Assembly: GCF_907164915.1 (NCBI RefSeq)
Contig: NC_061862.1
Location: forward strand, 138,065,520-138,129,519
DNA length: 64,000 nt
Origin: Impatiens glandulifera
Lineage: Eukaryota > Streptophyta > Magnoliopsida > Ericales > Balsaminaceae
Reading direction: 5' to 3'
Part shown: one piece after another, positions 1 through 15,000 of the stretch
Layout: each line of letters opens with the position of its first letter
Numbering within the stretch: position 1 is the first letter of the stretch
Notes under the pieces: model-generated
Database searches by the model: none
What the model was told of the DNA's origin: nothing
What the model saw: only the letters and a program-made list of their open reading frames with translations
Translations under genes and position numbers: made by a program

Positions 1-2
1 AT

Positions 3-3000
3 AAAAGCTATAGGCAGACTATTAAAAGATTGGAAGAAGCCTCTGTTTCTTGTAGAGGGCCAGAAAGAAGTCAGTTGATAAGAAGATGGCTGACTGTACT
101 TAAGGAAATTGAGAAATTATGTGGGGTTTCTGTTGAAGACAAAGGAAGCAGTTCTGAGCAATTTCAACCTAATCAAGAACCAAAAGACAGTACCAGAAAA
201 CTTCATCTTGTGAGTCTCTCTTGACATCATTAAATCCATTAATATAGCAGCAGACTCAATAATAGAAGGCACATACAAAATGTGAGACTTGGATTCTTAT
301 TTATTCTTGATTACATTGACCAAGCAGTCCATGGTCTTAAAATCAATGTGTCATATCCATGTAATTGCCATTACCTCTGGAAATTAGTTTAAATACATAG
401 GATTCTTCTCATATTTGTGGTATAAACATGTCCCTGTTGTATTGTTTCACATTGAACCTGTTATGCACTTGGTCCTTACTTTTCCTGCTTCATGCGGGCT
501 TTCATGTTACCTCTTCTTCTCAAGTCCAAACTTTCGAGCTCGCTATGTGGATTGTTTTTTTTCATTCCTTTCTTTTTCTTTACAGATGGCATATTATATT
601 TAATTTTCTCCTCGACTTGCATCTCTCTATAGTTTTCCTAATGGATTACTTTCTTCCCAAAAATTAACAGTCTAGTTGGCTAGTTCTTACCAGCTCTCAT
701 GTCTACTAGATAATTATGGTATATCTTGTGAGATTGATCCCAATGTTACTTTTCCCCTTAAATTTGAGTGCACTTGGTACACATTCAATGCATGCAAGTG
801 TATCGTCATACAGGCATACCTTGCACATATTCCGTTTGTTCAACGTTTCTTGCAAATTCCACCTAGTGCATTTGTTAGTTCCCTTTAAAGGTTTTTTTTG
901 TGAAACTTTTCAGTGAATCTTTATTGTTTCATCAATGTGAGTACACATGTACATGGTAAAATTTCTAAAGTAGGAATTGAGTATCCCTAATATCTTAGAA
1001 TCTAATAACTATTGTAATAATCAATTTTCAACCAATTAATATTATGAAGAAAAATTGATTCGCTACAACCTTTTATTCGGTTCAATTGTCCTTAGGTTAG
1101 GTGGGTCTTTCTATCTCTCTATCTCTCTATATGTCGTATTAGCTTTCACTGTGTAATGGTCAGTTAGCAAATTTCCCAAGGTAAGCTAAGTATGGTAAAA
1201 CATGGACAAATCAAAAGAGAATATACAAGTGGAAGGTACTATTTGAATTTGGAATAATCGAGCTCGCCATAACCCTTAAAAGTCACATGTTTATAGTTTT
1301 ATGAAAAATAATTTTCACATAGAATTCCCATTTATTATCACTTTGCTTTGGGACAAAATAAGGTGACCTATGTCCTCACCTCTTTCTGGAGCTCTTGGAT
1401 GATTCTTTTTCTTCCACGGCTTTGTTGTTTGAGAGAGGATATTGGGTGCTATTGTCAATTCATAATTTTTTTTAACTTGGGTATGAAGAGTACTAGAATA
1501 TGTAATTATTTTCCTTCACCCCTCTTCTTTGTAATGTTCATAATGCTTCTTGTGTTTTCTTCTCAATAAAAGTTGACCTTTAAAAAAAAAGAGTATTGAA
1601 ATAGGAGATATGATATATTTCTAGAATTATGAAATTTACCATCTCTATAATATAATTATGATATGATTTTGGAAGTTATATTATGTGATTGAATTTGTTG
1701 AAAATATATTATCTCGTTATCCATTATTTAAGAAAAATGCATTCTCAATAATACAATTTCTTTCTTATTCTGAAGTTGCGATCTCCTAAGCGGGATTTTC
1801 AGTTTTCTACACACTTGAATCTGACTTTTCTGATATTGACTAGGTTCTTTATTTTGACCCTGACCTGGATGGTGAGCCAATGAATTTTCTGGACGTGTTT
1901 CTCTATAGTCAAGCTTTGGAGGGCATCATTATATCTATGGTATGTTATACTCTCTCATAATTGTTCAAAATGCCACTTCCTTCTCGGGTAAAGTAAGAAT
2001 GACTCCTGTTACACTGTTCCATTTGAGAACTGTAAGATGTACTATAGTTTCTGTTCCATTTGAAAACTGTATGATGTACGGTAGTTACTGAGGGTTGAGG
2101 TGAATTGACACATTCCACCATAGTGATATAGGGGGGGCATTAAGGCGTTAAGACACCTTAACTGAAGCAATGATATAAGCCTGACCAAATTGTATGTCCA
2201 GTGCATGAAAAAGTAAAAATTACACATACAATAGGAAGAAACTATGTCTAGAAGAAAAGCTGAAGTTTTTTTTAATGCACATAATATCTCCTTCTATCTG
2301 GATTTTCTAGATGGGAGAGCTCATGATCATATCATATAAATGAGGACTGAGCATGTCAAAGTCATCTACATATTAGTTATTCATGTGTAATTCAATCGAC
2401 AAGTCAAGTTGACAATGGTCAGTTAGGTGGTTTGGTACTAATACCGCAATATTTTCCTAGGACTGTTGGGCATGTTTTACAGTACTATCTGACCTAATCC
2501 CCAAAGTATGGTTTCAATACACCTTTTCCTTTCCATTGCTTTTAGAATAGGTTTTAGTGTCGTGCCTCTATAAAAAATTCAGCACCGATTATATCAATTC
2601 AGCAGTCACCACTCTACGACTTGTGCGAGACGTTTAATATTGACCCTCTGTTGAACAATTGTCTTCAACAGCCATTCTTTTTGTGTTGAATCAAGATTTT
2701 TGGGTCTCCTTGTTTAGGCTGACTTTTGTGTGCCTAGTTTGATGGGGATTGGGGAGTATGGAAAGACAAACTACGCCAATTCCATTGTACACCTTTTCCT
2801 TTCCAAGAGAATGACTGCCAGTTTTTGCGTCTTCCGAACAAAAGTTCATTTATGCTTCTAGGAAGTTATTCCATCGTTTATTTACTTTCTTTTACTATTG
2901 CCTATAAGTTATAGCATCATTTGTAATAGTTTTAACAATTCCAAATATACGAAATCCCATTTCTCTTCAAAATTCTACACAACACAGTTAATATTAGCAC

Positions 3001-6000
3001 ATTAAGCTTTTTGTACATTGTAACTAACTGATTTTCTTCTGAGAATATTTGTTATTTGGTGCTTCAATGAATATATTAAATCAAATGATTTTTGTAAATT
3101 ATTGTGGATAATGTATATAATGGAAAAAATAAGGCAATGTGTGGAAATAGTCAAACTAGTTTAGGAAACCAACTAATAATTTCATTCATTAATATACACA
3201 AAATAGAGGCATTTAATCCCTCACAAGTTTCTCTAAATTCCCACGTTGATACAGAGCAAGAAACCTGTTATTGACCACGACCACGTCTTCCGCTGCCTCC
3301 GCCATGGCCGGAGTAGCTATTGGTGGAGGGCCTCAAATAATCCAATAAATTTCTTATTCAACTAAGTCTCTGTTTGTTTCTAGGGTTTATATAATTACAG
3401 TAAAATAATAAATTGAAAAATGTCCACCTCACAAGCAAAATATTTAGCAACTGTTGCAGGATTCAAATTTCCCACAATAGACAAAATGATGTCAATGCTT
3501 CAAACCAAAACCCATCAGCCTTTCATCATTATCAAATGCAGGACCAGCACATGATGGACACATTATGTAGTTGTAACTTTTAATTTCAAATTTAAGGTCC
3601 TCTTACAGAACAGGAAGAAAACGAGCCTACAAAGGACCCTTTGGGCCATCTCTTGTTTGGGTGATCTCATTTGGTGGAAGGATATCTCAAAATAGTCTCA
3701 CCCAGAAATATCAGAGTCCATTTCATATTTTGGCTGAACTATCAACTACTGAAAGTTTTGGCATCACCTCTGCATATGTTCTGTGCCGTCACTTTGGCTG
3801 AAATTCAGTACCACTGTGTCAACTGGCAGACCCTCAACGCCATCACTATACGAGAATTTCGACATCGACTATCTGTTCGGCTATTGCCCTGAAAGCCACT
3901 CTTTTTGATTGAATCAATATCTTTTATGGCTCCTCGTTTAGGCTGGAACTTACCGTAGTTTGAGGGGGAGGGTGGAAAGTAGTCAAACTATTTTTCCTTC
4001 TCTAAATGTTCATGTAATTTTATTCATTAATACACACAAAAATAGAGGTATTTAATCTAACAAATCTCTCTAAATTCCCACACAATCAAATGATTGATCA
4101 CTCCAAACAGTAATTGAACCACATAAGACAAATTTCTGAAACCCACAAACCAAAATCAAACAAAGGATTTGATGTATGAGAATTTTGTATTTCCAAGTTT
4201 TGCTGGTTGGCTTGTAATGTTACATAGGACAGTGTTTAAAAGACAGAGATCCTTTACCGAACTAAGCATTTAATAATATTAAAATTGGGCGGTACATCTG
4301 GTTTGGCACAATGAAGTCTAGAGTTTATTACTCAACCCAAACCATGGACCAAACTGTAGGGAACAATGAGAAACTACTCAGCATAGAGCTCTGATTATAT
4401 AAGTCCCTAAATCTAAGGTGGAAGATGGGGCATGAATAAATTTAGGAGAAGTGTTGTGAATCTTGATTACCTGTATTTGCAACTCCATCTAAGGATCTTT
4501 TTGGGGCCATGATATATGAGAATATATGACACATTCACCTCTTATTCTTCTCTCTCTAAGTCCTATAGAAACAGTTTGTCCCCGATTGTGCATGCTGAGT
4601 GATGGAAGTTATTTATTTTTATGGCCAGGATGTAGAAGAAAACATATTCCAACCATTTTAGTAGTGGTGATTTGTTTTTATTGAAATCAGTCTTTTTAAT
4701 AGTAGATGCTGGTTGTTAACTCTGGGTGCACCTTTGTTTTTCTTTTCTTTTTCAGATACTTGAACCACCAAATGAAGAAGAAGTTTCTCTGCTACTGGAT
4801 TTATTCGGGTTAGTTTGTTGCTATGATTCTTACCAAGATGTGTACTTGTAGAATCATTCTTCTGTTTCCTTCTATTGGGGTTGTGTTGGGTGGGATGTCA
4901 TAGTATTTATCTGGTCAACTACATTTCTTTGAATTCACAATTTTATTTCTGTTATGTATATTTTTATGATATATAATTGATTACATACAGGCTTTGTCTT
5001 ACTGGAGGCAAAGAAGTTCATAATGCTATAGTGAGCAGCATACAAGATCTTGGAAAAGTTCTGTCAAGCTACGAAGATGAAGTATTGGTAAGTGGAAGAA
5101 ACATTGCATTACTTTCTTCTTAACAAGCTACATTCCATTTTGAGTTGGAACAATCATTCTGAATTCAAAATATATCATCAAGGACATTTAGGTGAAACAT
5201 GATATTGAGAAAGCCATTTTAGTTTTGTATTTCTTCCGATTTATCTTGAGATATGCAATATCTACCCTTGGATGATTGATATCATTTGTCTATATGTGAT
5301 ATGTTAGACATGTAGACAAATGTATAGAAATCAGAGATGAGATATTCAATTATTGGGTGGAGGTGATACAGGCCATATGAGATTTACAAATTCTTAGGTT
5401 GGAGGAAAAAATCAGCCATCTATCCAAATATACTTGCCATTCCTTTATTTAATATTCTTAAGATTATACTAACCCACTAATGTAGCTCAAGTGGCAAGAG
5501 TGGTTCCTAAGAGACCAAAGGTCACGGGTACGATTCCCACTTAGAACGCCTTAAGTTGAAGTGAGTGTCATGGCTGTGGTGGGTCATGCTAACATCCTAT
5601 ATTAAAAAACGAAAAAAAAGATTAAACTGTTATGAGGCAGGAGACAAGGGTTTATATCCTAGAATCAAAGGTTAAGATCTGGTCTGATCCAAATGCTGCC
5701 AAAAGATCTGGGCCCTTGTTTGCGAGAGACCTTGGGCTTGATTTTGGTGTTCTTGACTTGCAAGACACCAAAAATGTTGTGGTTTGCCTTTTGTCCTTTT
5801 CCATATTTGTATTTAACTCAAGTACATTGTACCTTCGCCCAAAACAACCAAAACAAGCTTGACAAACCAGTACATAATATGTTGATGCCAACTACATATT
5901 TGCCTGACTACTTCAAAGTTATATTGTAGGAAATGAATGAATGGTGGTCCCATGGGCATTTTAAGCATCCAACCATTTTTTATATCAAACAATGTATTTC

Positions 6001-9000
6001 AGATAACTTGTGACAAAAATTTAGAGAAATGGATTAGTTTAGTATTTATGGTCTTTGGAAAAAATTATCGCAAAGTTAGAATTGTTTTTAAAAATTGAGT
6101 TCTTGTGGATATATATTTTATTGTTTTTCATATGTTCATTTGCATTATATTTGGTATTGAATATTTCCTTCTTTCAAAAAAGGAAAGAAACTATATAATA
6201 TTACCTTTTTTATACCTTGCTCTGCTATAAGGTTCCGGTTTTGCTCATCCTCAAGCTTTGCTGAATCTTTCTCTTTCCCATTCTCGTTAGACTTATTTTT
6301 CATGTATCCTTCATTCTGGTTTTAAACTAACATTATGCATACGTATCAGGTGAAACGAGAGGAGCTGCTCCAGTTTGCTCAAACTGCCATCACAGGGTTG
6401 AAGATTAATGCAGATGTTGGGAGGTTTCTAAGATTCCTCAGTTCTTCTTTCTCTCTTTTCTGCTGAAGTTTATAGTTGGATGCAAGTGTAGTCATTTGCA
6501 GTGAATTTTCTTGATTTATAAAATGCATGTATAGTATGAAACTCCCTCCTCAACTGCAAGGCAATGTTAATCATCACTAGCTTGTCTGCTTTTTAGCCTT
6601 TTAACCAAAATTGATAGTTTTATATGATAAACGTGGCTCATTTTTAAGATGCGGATTTCTAATAACGACCTAAAAACACTTTCTTATATCTTTATAAAAA
6701 ATGAATGGTTGCATAAAGTTTGTTTGTATGAGTTCATTCTATTAATGAATTGGATTCTGCTAGTAATTTCTGTTATGAAAACATGAGGCAGGTTTAGTCA
6801 CAATCTTATACCATCTTTTATGTGTAGTAACATGTGTTTTGGTTTCAGAGTAGATTCTGAAGCGTATAAGCTAAAGAAGAAACTTGAGGATATGAAAGCA
6901 TCTAGAGACCTAGCGGTTGAAGTTGGGGAAGAAACCTCTAAGGAGAGAACTTTTGTGACAATAGAGGTAACTGTTTATTGCTCCCTACCTCTTCAAGTGC
7001 TTTGATGTGCTGATTTCAAACATTCATAAAGGTCATTACCCTAGAGACCTCCAATATACTCCTCTATGGTTTTGATTTGCTTTTTCTTGCCCCTTGATCT
7101 ATATTAGCCAAGATTTCGGGATTTTCTCAACTCCTCGCAACTGTCAATTTGCTTTCCTAGAGATATTAAGTAACTGGCCTTACAAGATTTTTTTTCAAGC
7201 TTGTAATCCTTGTTATGCAGCTCTCATTCATGGAAGACTTTTGTACTAGTGACAAATGTCATTTCCTTCATCTCCCCCCTTTCCTTCTCCTTGGATCGTT
7301 TCTTGTAATAAGTTACATTTCACAAAACTCATTTATACACGCTTTAAAAAAAAATGGGACAACGGATTAAGTATGTAGTTCGCAAACACACTTAACCATT
7401 TAACCAGGCGCAGAACTTGCCGCCTGATGGGCTCGAACCTAGGAACTTAGGATTAGTATCCACCTCTTATTGCCGCTAGGCTAGAATTGGGATTTATACA
7501 CGCTTTAACTGTAAAAAAAAAAAGAATTTTATTTTAAGTGGAGTTGTTCCTGTTCTTAGCTGAGTTAAGTGAATACTGTATGCAGCTTTTCTTTGGACAA
7601 AGACATTCCATTTGACTAGATAACCTATGTGCAAATACTATTCCCTTCTTTGTTTATATATCTTCATGTTTGCATCAATCTAGAAAAGGGGTGTTTGCAA
7701 GGGATGGATTATTTCGGTTTGATGGATCTAATCTAATCTGTTGTTTTCTTCAGTTTGTTTTTTCTTTTGTAACCCATGAACCTATATTGCCTTCTCCTTA
7801 TTTTATTTAAAAAGTTGACATTTAAAAAAAAATTGCATGTGTATATCTTGGTCTTTTACGTCTTCTTATTTATTTATTTTTATTTCTTAGCTTCTCCATT
7901 CTCCTTTTATCTAGGATCTTCTTAGACTCCTCCATAGCATGTCACATTCTCTTTGTCTGTTGAAGGCTTTCCTTGTGTTGCTAATGCAACTGCAACCATG
8001 TGCTTTTTGTTTCTTGTTGTTTGTGATACTAAATTTAAGGAGTGCGGTTAGACTCTCAGATGAATTGAGGATGATAGCTGCATTAGTCCTACTTACTCCA
8101 ACAGTAACCTGTATGAGACTAAATTTTCATCAAATAAAGGTTCTATTGCAGGTTGAATTCCATATAATCATTGTAATATTATAACTTGCACATGCTTATA
8201 TAAGTCAAGGTTGTACAAATATATAATGTGGTTTGTGAATACTTAGAGGACTTGCACTCTCTCTCCCTTTCTTTTTTCCTCCACAAACATGGTCCTTTAG
8301 AGAGAATGCAAATAAATAATCACAAAACTTGTTTGATGCATCTTGTAGGCATTAAAAGAAGCTCTTGCACATGTTCGAACTTGTTCTCGATTAGAAGGGC
8401 TTCTCCTTAAGAAGAAATCCTTTAATAGTGGAGACTCCCCGGAAGTTCATGCACAAAAGGTATTATTTTTCTTTCCCATCATGATGCCTAGTTCTTTTTG
8501 GTGTTTCCTATGTTAGTATGTCAACTTCATCTGTTAAGAGTTGCACAAAGTATATTAGTCAACCTTGTAGGCTATAGTTGGTATAATTCTACGGTCGATA
8601 TGTTGATATAGGCATGCCCTTAATCAAACTCTTTTATTAGAGAAACTAGAATTATCATTACCACCACAGTCGAACACGAAAGTTGCATCATCTATGGGGA
8701 ACAGAACCAGATAAAATACAAGTTATGACAATGGTTGTCATATGTTACATAATAAAGAGAGAAAAAAAGTCAAAAGCTATACAATCTAAAAGAAAAAAAA
8801 TACTCAACCATCGTCAAAAGAACCTACGTCGATTTCTCAATGATCCATCACTTGGTCCTAACACTCTTGTCATTAATGGAACACTTAAGTTTTGTTTTCG
8901 TACTAAAGTCTGCAATATGGTGATTTTCTTGATCTACCAATCCCCTTACGCCTATTGTTGAGTCGCAACACCTTGAAAAATCAGTGTGTTATATATACGA

Positions 9001-12000
9001 TTGGTGCTTCAATTAACTTTTTCTTAGACTTTTTAAAAGCTTTAGAGAAAACTATATGTCCAATTGAGGTCATCATTCATTAAGCAATTTGTGATAAGAG
9101 ACACTCAGACAAACCTCCTAAAGAAGGAAGTTGTTTTTGGTAGCCAATTTCTTTTGGCTTTAACCTTACCAGGGTTATGTTGACTGATATAAATTAACCC
9201 AAAACAGCGATTGTGGCTGCATGAATTAGCACAAGGTTGACATATAACTTGTTGACTCGAAGACTTCCAATAACTTGTCATATATGTTGGATATGGTACA
9301 CTGGTCTTGTTAAAGATCAAGGTATCATCAAAGTAAATCACCAATGTTCTCATATTGAAGGAAACAAGTCATGTGTATGATTTCCATCTGAAAGCGCTTT
9401 TTGTTTAAGCGGGGAGCCATGGCTGTGGGTGTGGGGTGTTATGCTGATTCTCCTTTATTTCCCAAAAAAAGTCATGTGTATGACCTGTATAAAACTTCCA
9501 AAAGAATTGAACAACCAAAGGACATGATTAATCATTCATACAAGCCATCTTGTATTATAAAGGAATTTACAAGGTTAGGTAATTGCAAAACCGGACCTAA
9601 ATCGATCTCATGTTTTTCAATGAAGTCTAAGTTATGGAATGTTCTTTGACCTCATCTCAACTGGATCCTAGATTTGTTTTTGCAACTAAAAATTATCAAT
9701 GAAACTTTGGAACAGGTTGACAAATTGAAGGTCTTATCTGAATCTCTTGCCAGTTCCACCACAAAAGCTGAGAAGCGGATATCAGATCACAGGTCAGAAA
9801 AAACCCACTTAATGCTTCTCGACATATCAATGGAGGAAATTTTGAGAGAAAGTTTCACCACAATTTTGTGGGACTTTGTGGTATTTTTTTCTATTCGTGC
9901 TTTGTTTTTGTCTCCATTTGATTTGCTGAAGCTACATGTTAACATGATTGGATATAAGTAGTTGATTTGCTGTCTTACCTCAACAAAAGCAAAGCCACAA
10001 GTGATTAGTCTCATATTCATTTATTTGAAACTATACTTGTGTAATCCAATTAATGCAAGCTTATGGAGATTCATGTTTTAACTTTCTCAATGGTAAAGTT
10101 TTCATGAATCATGATATCGACCCCTTTTGTATATGATTTCTCCCGATTCAAATTTACTTCCCATATATCTAGAGAAGGAGAATGCAATGGATCATTTTTT
10201 AGGATTTGATTTTCTGCTGCTGCATTCATGCTTTAGTTTCTTTCCATTTTTATTTGCTTTCTTCCCCTGATATATGAAGCAGGTTGAATGGTTATTAATG
10301 AAGGCACACCATTATATCCTCCTTATTTTTGTAGGAAGCATGTTTTTCATGAATTTCAGAACCACGTGAATATTCTCTTAGAATGAAATGTGACACCAAA
10401 TTTACTTTTTAAAATATAGTTTTTATAAACAACTAGTGCACATTTACCTGTTTCTATTGCTTGTTAATATGCATTCAGGAGCCAAAGAACCTGTCAACTT
10501 TTCAGTATTGAGAAGTTACATTGCAAAATGATATATAACATTTTACCTAATGTGTAATGTATGTAATAAGATGAACATGTTTCTTTATTAACCTTTTCTT
10601 CCAGATCCCAGAAAGAGGAGGCCTTAAAGTTCCGTGTGTCCAAAACAACCGAAGCCACTGAAATAGAGAAGGTACTAGTTTCTCAAACTTGGTGGTTCAG
10701 AAAATAAATATAGGAAATGTTTGATATTTTTGCATTAACACCAATAGATATAGTGTAGAACATATGTTGAGAGATGGACTCAAGGGAAGAGGGGAGAAAA
10801 TAGGATTCCATTGTCTTTCTTGCACTGACAATTTTATTGTAGAAACATCACAAATGTAGGATTGTATGGCTTTGTGTTTGTACCATGTTTTCCCTTTTTC
10901 TGCTTTTTTGTTTTTGTTTGTAAAAGCTCGTCACAAAGGTAACGGGCCGGAAGTGTTGAGTTCTTTCGCCCCTTGAATCTTTCTCACAATGATAATAAAA
11001 CTAGAATACCAACTTTTCTCAAAAGAATTCATTACGTGGAAATGTTTGAATGAACTCAAGTAATCCTCCTTAATAAATTCCCAAAGACTCCTTAATGAAA
11101 CTAGCAGTGTATCCGTCCGAATCCGGTGTTTTTTCTCCATTGTAATTCATAATAGTTTCCCAAATTTTCTTGATCATGAAGTCATCTTCAATACAAATCA
11201 TTTGATGGCTGTTAATTTGTGGAGGTCGTTCCCTCCTAAAATTGGTCTCTTGCTAGAAAGCACCAAGAGAAGGTCCTCGGAGAAGGAAATAATGGAATCC
11301 CGAATGGTGCTACGCTCAAGGATCTCGACCCCGTTCACCTTAAGGATGGAGATCTGGTTGTATCTTCTTTGTAATTAGCAAAGTTGTGGCAAAACCTGTT
11401 GTTACAGTGCCCTCCCTGAGCCACTGGCACCGAAATATTTTTCTGCATGAAAGTAATAGATGCTGAATATTGATGTCTAGTTGAATAAGAATTTTGCTTT
11501 TAAGTTTCAATGAAGGAACAAGATAAACCGGATGTAATATGAAATAAATACCGACTATTGCATCTAGATTCAGGACTATGGCACGCTAATACTTGTACTA
11601 ATTTCCTACCAAAGATGTTATCCTTGACTGTTTGTATTTCTTACTCTAGCCATTCTTTATCTATCTTGAGTTTGACCATTCTAACACGACATGCCTTTGA
11701 ATGATCTTCAATATGTTGTGACAAGGAAATTTAAATTTGTCCTTATAAGCCAAATGAAACAAACAAGACTGAATAGAAAAATAATCAAAAAACAAAGTAA
11801 TCTGCTCCATGTTTTGCAATCCAATGCGCACGCAACTTGCGTCTCTTGAAACCCATGATAAGTTGAACTCTAAGGGTGGTACAAACATCCAAAACAATGG
11901 GCTTAACTTTTCTAAACTTATTGCCAATTCAACAAGGCAATTGAAAGCACAAAATTGTTGCTAATTTTCGTTGTCAAATTTTATTGTTTTTCTCTCAAAT

Positions 12001-15000
12001 ATGGCCATACTAAGTCTTAAGTTGGATTTCTTATGATGTTCTATACATTCAGCTGCTCTCTTTTTCTTGTAATTTTGAAAATCTTTCTGGCATAACAGTG
12101 ATCCAACCAAGTTTACTATGCTGGTCATGTAACTGTTTTTCTTTTATCCAGGAATTGGGAACTGAAATTTCAGCACTTGAAAAACAACGAGATGAACTTG
12201 AAGCTGAGTTAAAAAAGGTTTATCATTTGTTAATATACTTTACCTTCTTTTCGTTGTGGATAGCAACTATATGTTCATAAAATAGGTGCTAGCAGAATTT
12301 GCTTAAATTTTCCATTATTGTATAGCCTGAATAGAAATAACTAAATTATTTATCCTATTAGTAGCTTATGCAGGTAATATGTGATTTTTCTTTGTTAGAG
12401 CATCCATTTAAGCATTAAAGTGAAGTATATGCTTAATTCATGCTTAAAAACCATACCAATTTACAAAATTCCTTACAAACTGTTAGACTTGATATGAATT
12501 TTTAACTGTTAGTAAGGGTTTTTGTAAGTTGGTATGAATTTTGTAAATTGGAAACTTGCAGCCTTTGCATTAATACTTCACAGGGTTGCATCACTTGCAA
12601 CTTTTGTTTTAATACTTGCATATTTGTTTTTGATTTATTTTGAGTAAACTCTTTACACTACATCGGAAAATCCTTTTTGTCAAAATCCTAACAAACTAAT
12701 CCGTTCTAAAAGACAATAACAAATATTTTTACGTTTTCTGATTTCTAGTTAAAACTAAATAAGCATTCAATTAAACAAAATCTTCAGAACCGATGGATTA
12801 CTCGTGTGGTATCAACCTTCAGAGGCTGAATGTGGCATGGTCCTCCATGAACTTGCTTTGATAGTTGTAGAAGAAGTAGATAGATTGTGAATAGAAAGAG
12901 AGACTGATAATTGATTCATTTTGATGTGTTAACGATGCTGAAAATTGGCAGATTAAATACTAGAAAAAATGACTAGAAAACAACTAAGAAATAAATGCTA
13001 GGAAGATCTCAATGAGATGAGAATCTTAAGCATTATCTAGGGACACCAACATAATAAAGGAAGAAAGGGGCATATTTCTACAATTATATAATTTTTCATT
13101 GTATTCTTGTCTCATCTCATTCCTGCTTTGAATTAGTGATACATATGTAACTTCCATTCATTTTTCAGGTAAATATTTCCTTGGGTGCTGTTCAGGCACG
13201 CCTTCGCAATACGATGGAAGAGAGGGACCAGTTTTATGATGCCAATGACAAGATCGTAGCACACTTAAAAACAAAGGTCTGTTTAACATTCAAAATTAGG
13301 TCAACTATGTTAGTCAGGACCACCCCTTAACACTAAGAAGAAGAAAAAGAATCAACAATGAAAAAAGACCTATGAAGGTGTTAGTCACTTATCTGAATAT
13401 GGAAGGCCTACCACTGGTGGCCTGTATTGTAAATATGTAGGAAGATGAATTATTGAGGTCGATTGCTACATGCCGAACTGAAGCAGGTGTTCTGGATACT
13501 TGGTTGAATTTTTTGGAAGATACCTGGGTTCTTCAACACTCTGATACAGATATTAAAGAAAAGCAAGCCAGGTATGTCTAACAAAACTAGTTTTTCTAAT
13601 GTCACGAGATGTGTTGCCAATAGGCGTTTCATAGAGTTTGGTAGAACTATTTGACTAGTTTTTGGTTTTTTATACGATTCCTTTCTATGAACTTTGATCA
13701 ATAAGTTTTTTCATACTAATTGCTGATTTGAATCTTCAAGTGAGGAATTGGAGAAACACGAGAGCTATTTTGTGGGCCTAGTCATCAATCTCCTCTCAGC
13801 TTATGAGGTATTCATTATATTCACAAATAAAAAAATTCCTTCATAATGACATTGTAGAGAAACTGTTATCATGTAAAGAGATGTTCATGTATCCTTAATT
13901 ATTTTCTTATGCAGAAAGAGCTGAAGCCTTTCATTGATCGGATTGGTAAATTTGTTGATAACTTGAAGAACTTGGGTGAAGGGTAACTTGTTCCCCTTGG
14001 AAGGACTTATGGCTTTGTTTTTCTTTTGCTTCTTACTAAGCTCATAGATTTGCCTTTTTTGAACAGGTCTGGCATGATGTCTAGGGTGGATACTGAGGGC
14101 TCTAAAGAACTCAATCCAAGACAAACTTTGGAAGAAGAATATCTGGACCTTGAAGCAAAGGTGAGTACTGGATCATGGTTACCAGTGATTTTGCTTGGAA
14201 AAATATTCTTCTTCTAGTGGTAAGGTTTTCTTGCTTCGTTATTTTACTAATGCCATGACTTCCGGATAAAGAGGTTCAACTGGATAACTTATCTATGGAG
14301 TTTCTTATCCATCGTTAAGTTCAAAGTAGGGTATTAGGTGTCTTAAGGAAGTACCTGCAATGCAATTGTTTTGTTTACAATTCCACATGTTTGTTAATCA
14401 GTTTTAGTTCTACACTATACTAATTTCAATTCAGCTAATTCTACCAATCCAAGCATAGCCTTAGACTCTTAGTGTTCTATGTTGATTGGATAGTTATCTT
14501 CTACCAGAATTCTAGTAGTGAATTTTGTATGCTTACCTAGTTAGTATGATGGTTCATGTGCTCTAATCTTGTTAAATTAGAATTTTTGAGTTTCTTATAT
14601 TTTTGTTGGTGCTCTTGGCTTGTAGGATGCCAATTGTTGTTTTGTCAATTTGACTATTTCCATTTACATAATTAACAAAAGTATTGTACCATTCTAAAAG
14701 AGTCCTCTTAAGGTTCCTTATCTTGTCATTTTCAGATTATAACTGCCTTTAGTGTTGTGGATAACATGAAGGAACAATTCTATTCTCAGCAAGGGAAATT
14801 AAGGTACAAATCTATTATGCTTACAAATTATTGCCTCCTTTTTTCACTATCATATTCTACAAATGCTAAATCTAGTTTACTAAACATGCTCTCTTATTTG
14901 TTGAGAAGTGAAGTTGGTGAGAGGTTGAGTTAACTTGCAAAGGAAAATGCTCAAATAAAAACATGCCCAAAAGGCTAGATTTGCAAAGGAACTAATGCTT

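Noticed and set aside
5483..5540. Possible tRNA gene
   Set aside because: A and B boxes are present but there is no cloverleaf or acceptor pairing; the segment has a SINE 3' part, an A-rich tail and target duplications.
5632..5929. Overlapping frames on both strands in intron 4 of the coiled-coil gene
   Set aside because: No domain, in mutually overlapping frames, and within a well-supported intron.
8683..8961. 92-codon frame in intron 7
   Set aside because: Lysine-rich chance frame in AT-rich DNA; no splice context or domain.
9401..9649. 82-codon frame in intron 7
   Set aside because: It runs through the truncated SINE and intron sequence and has no family resemblance.
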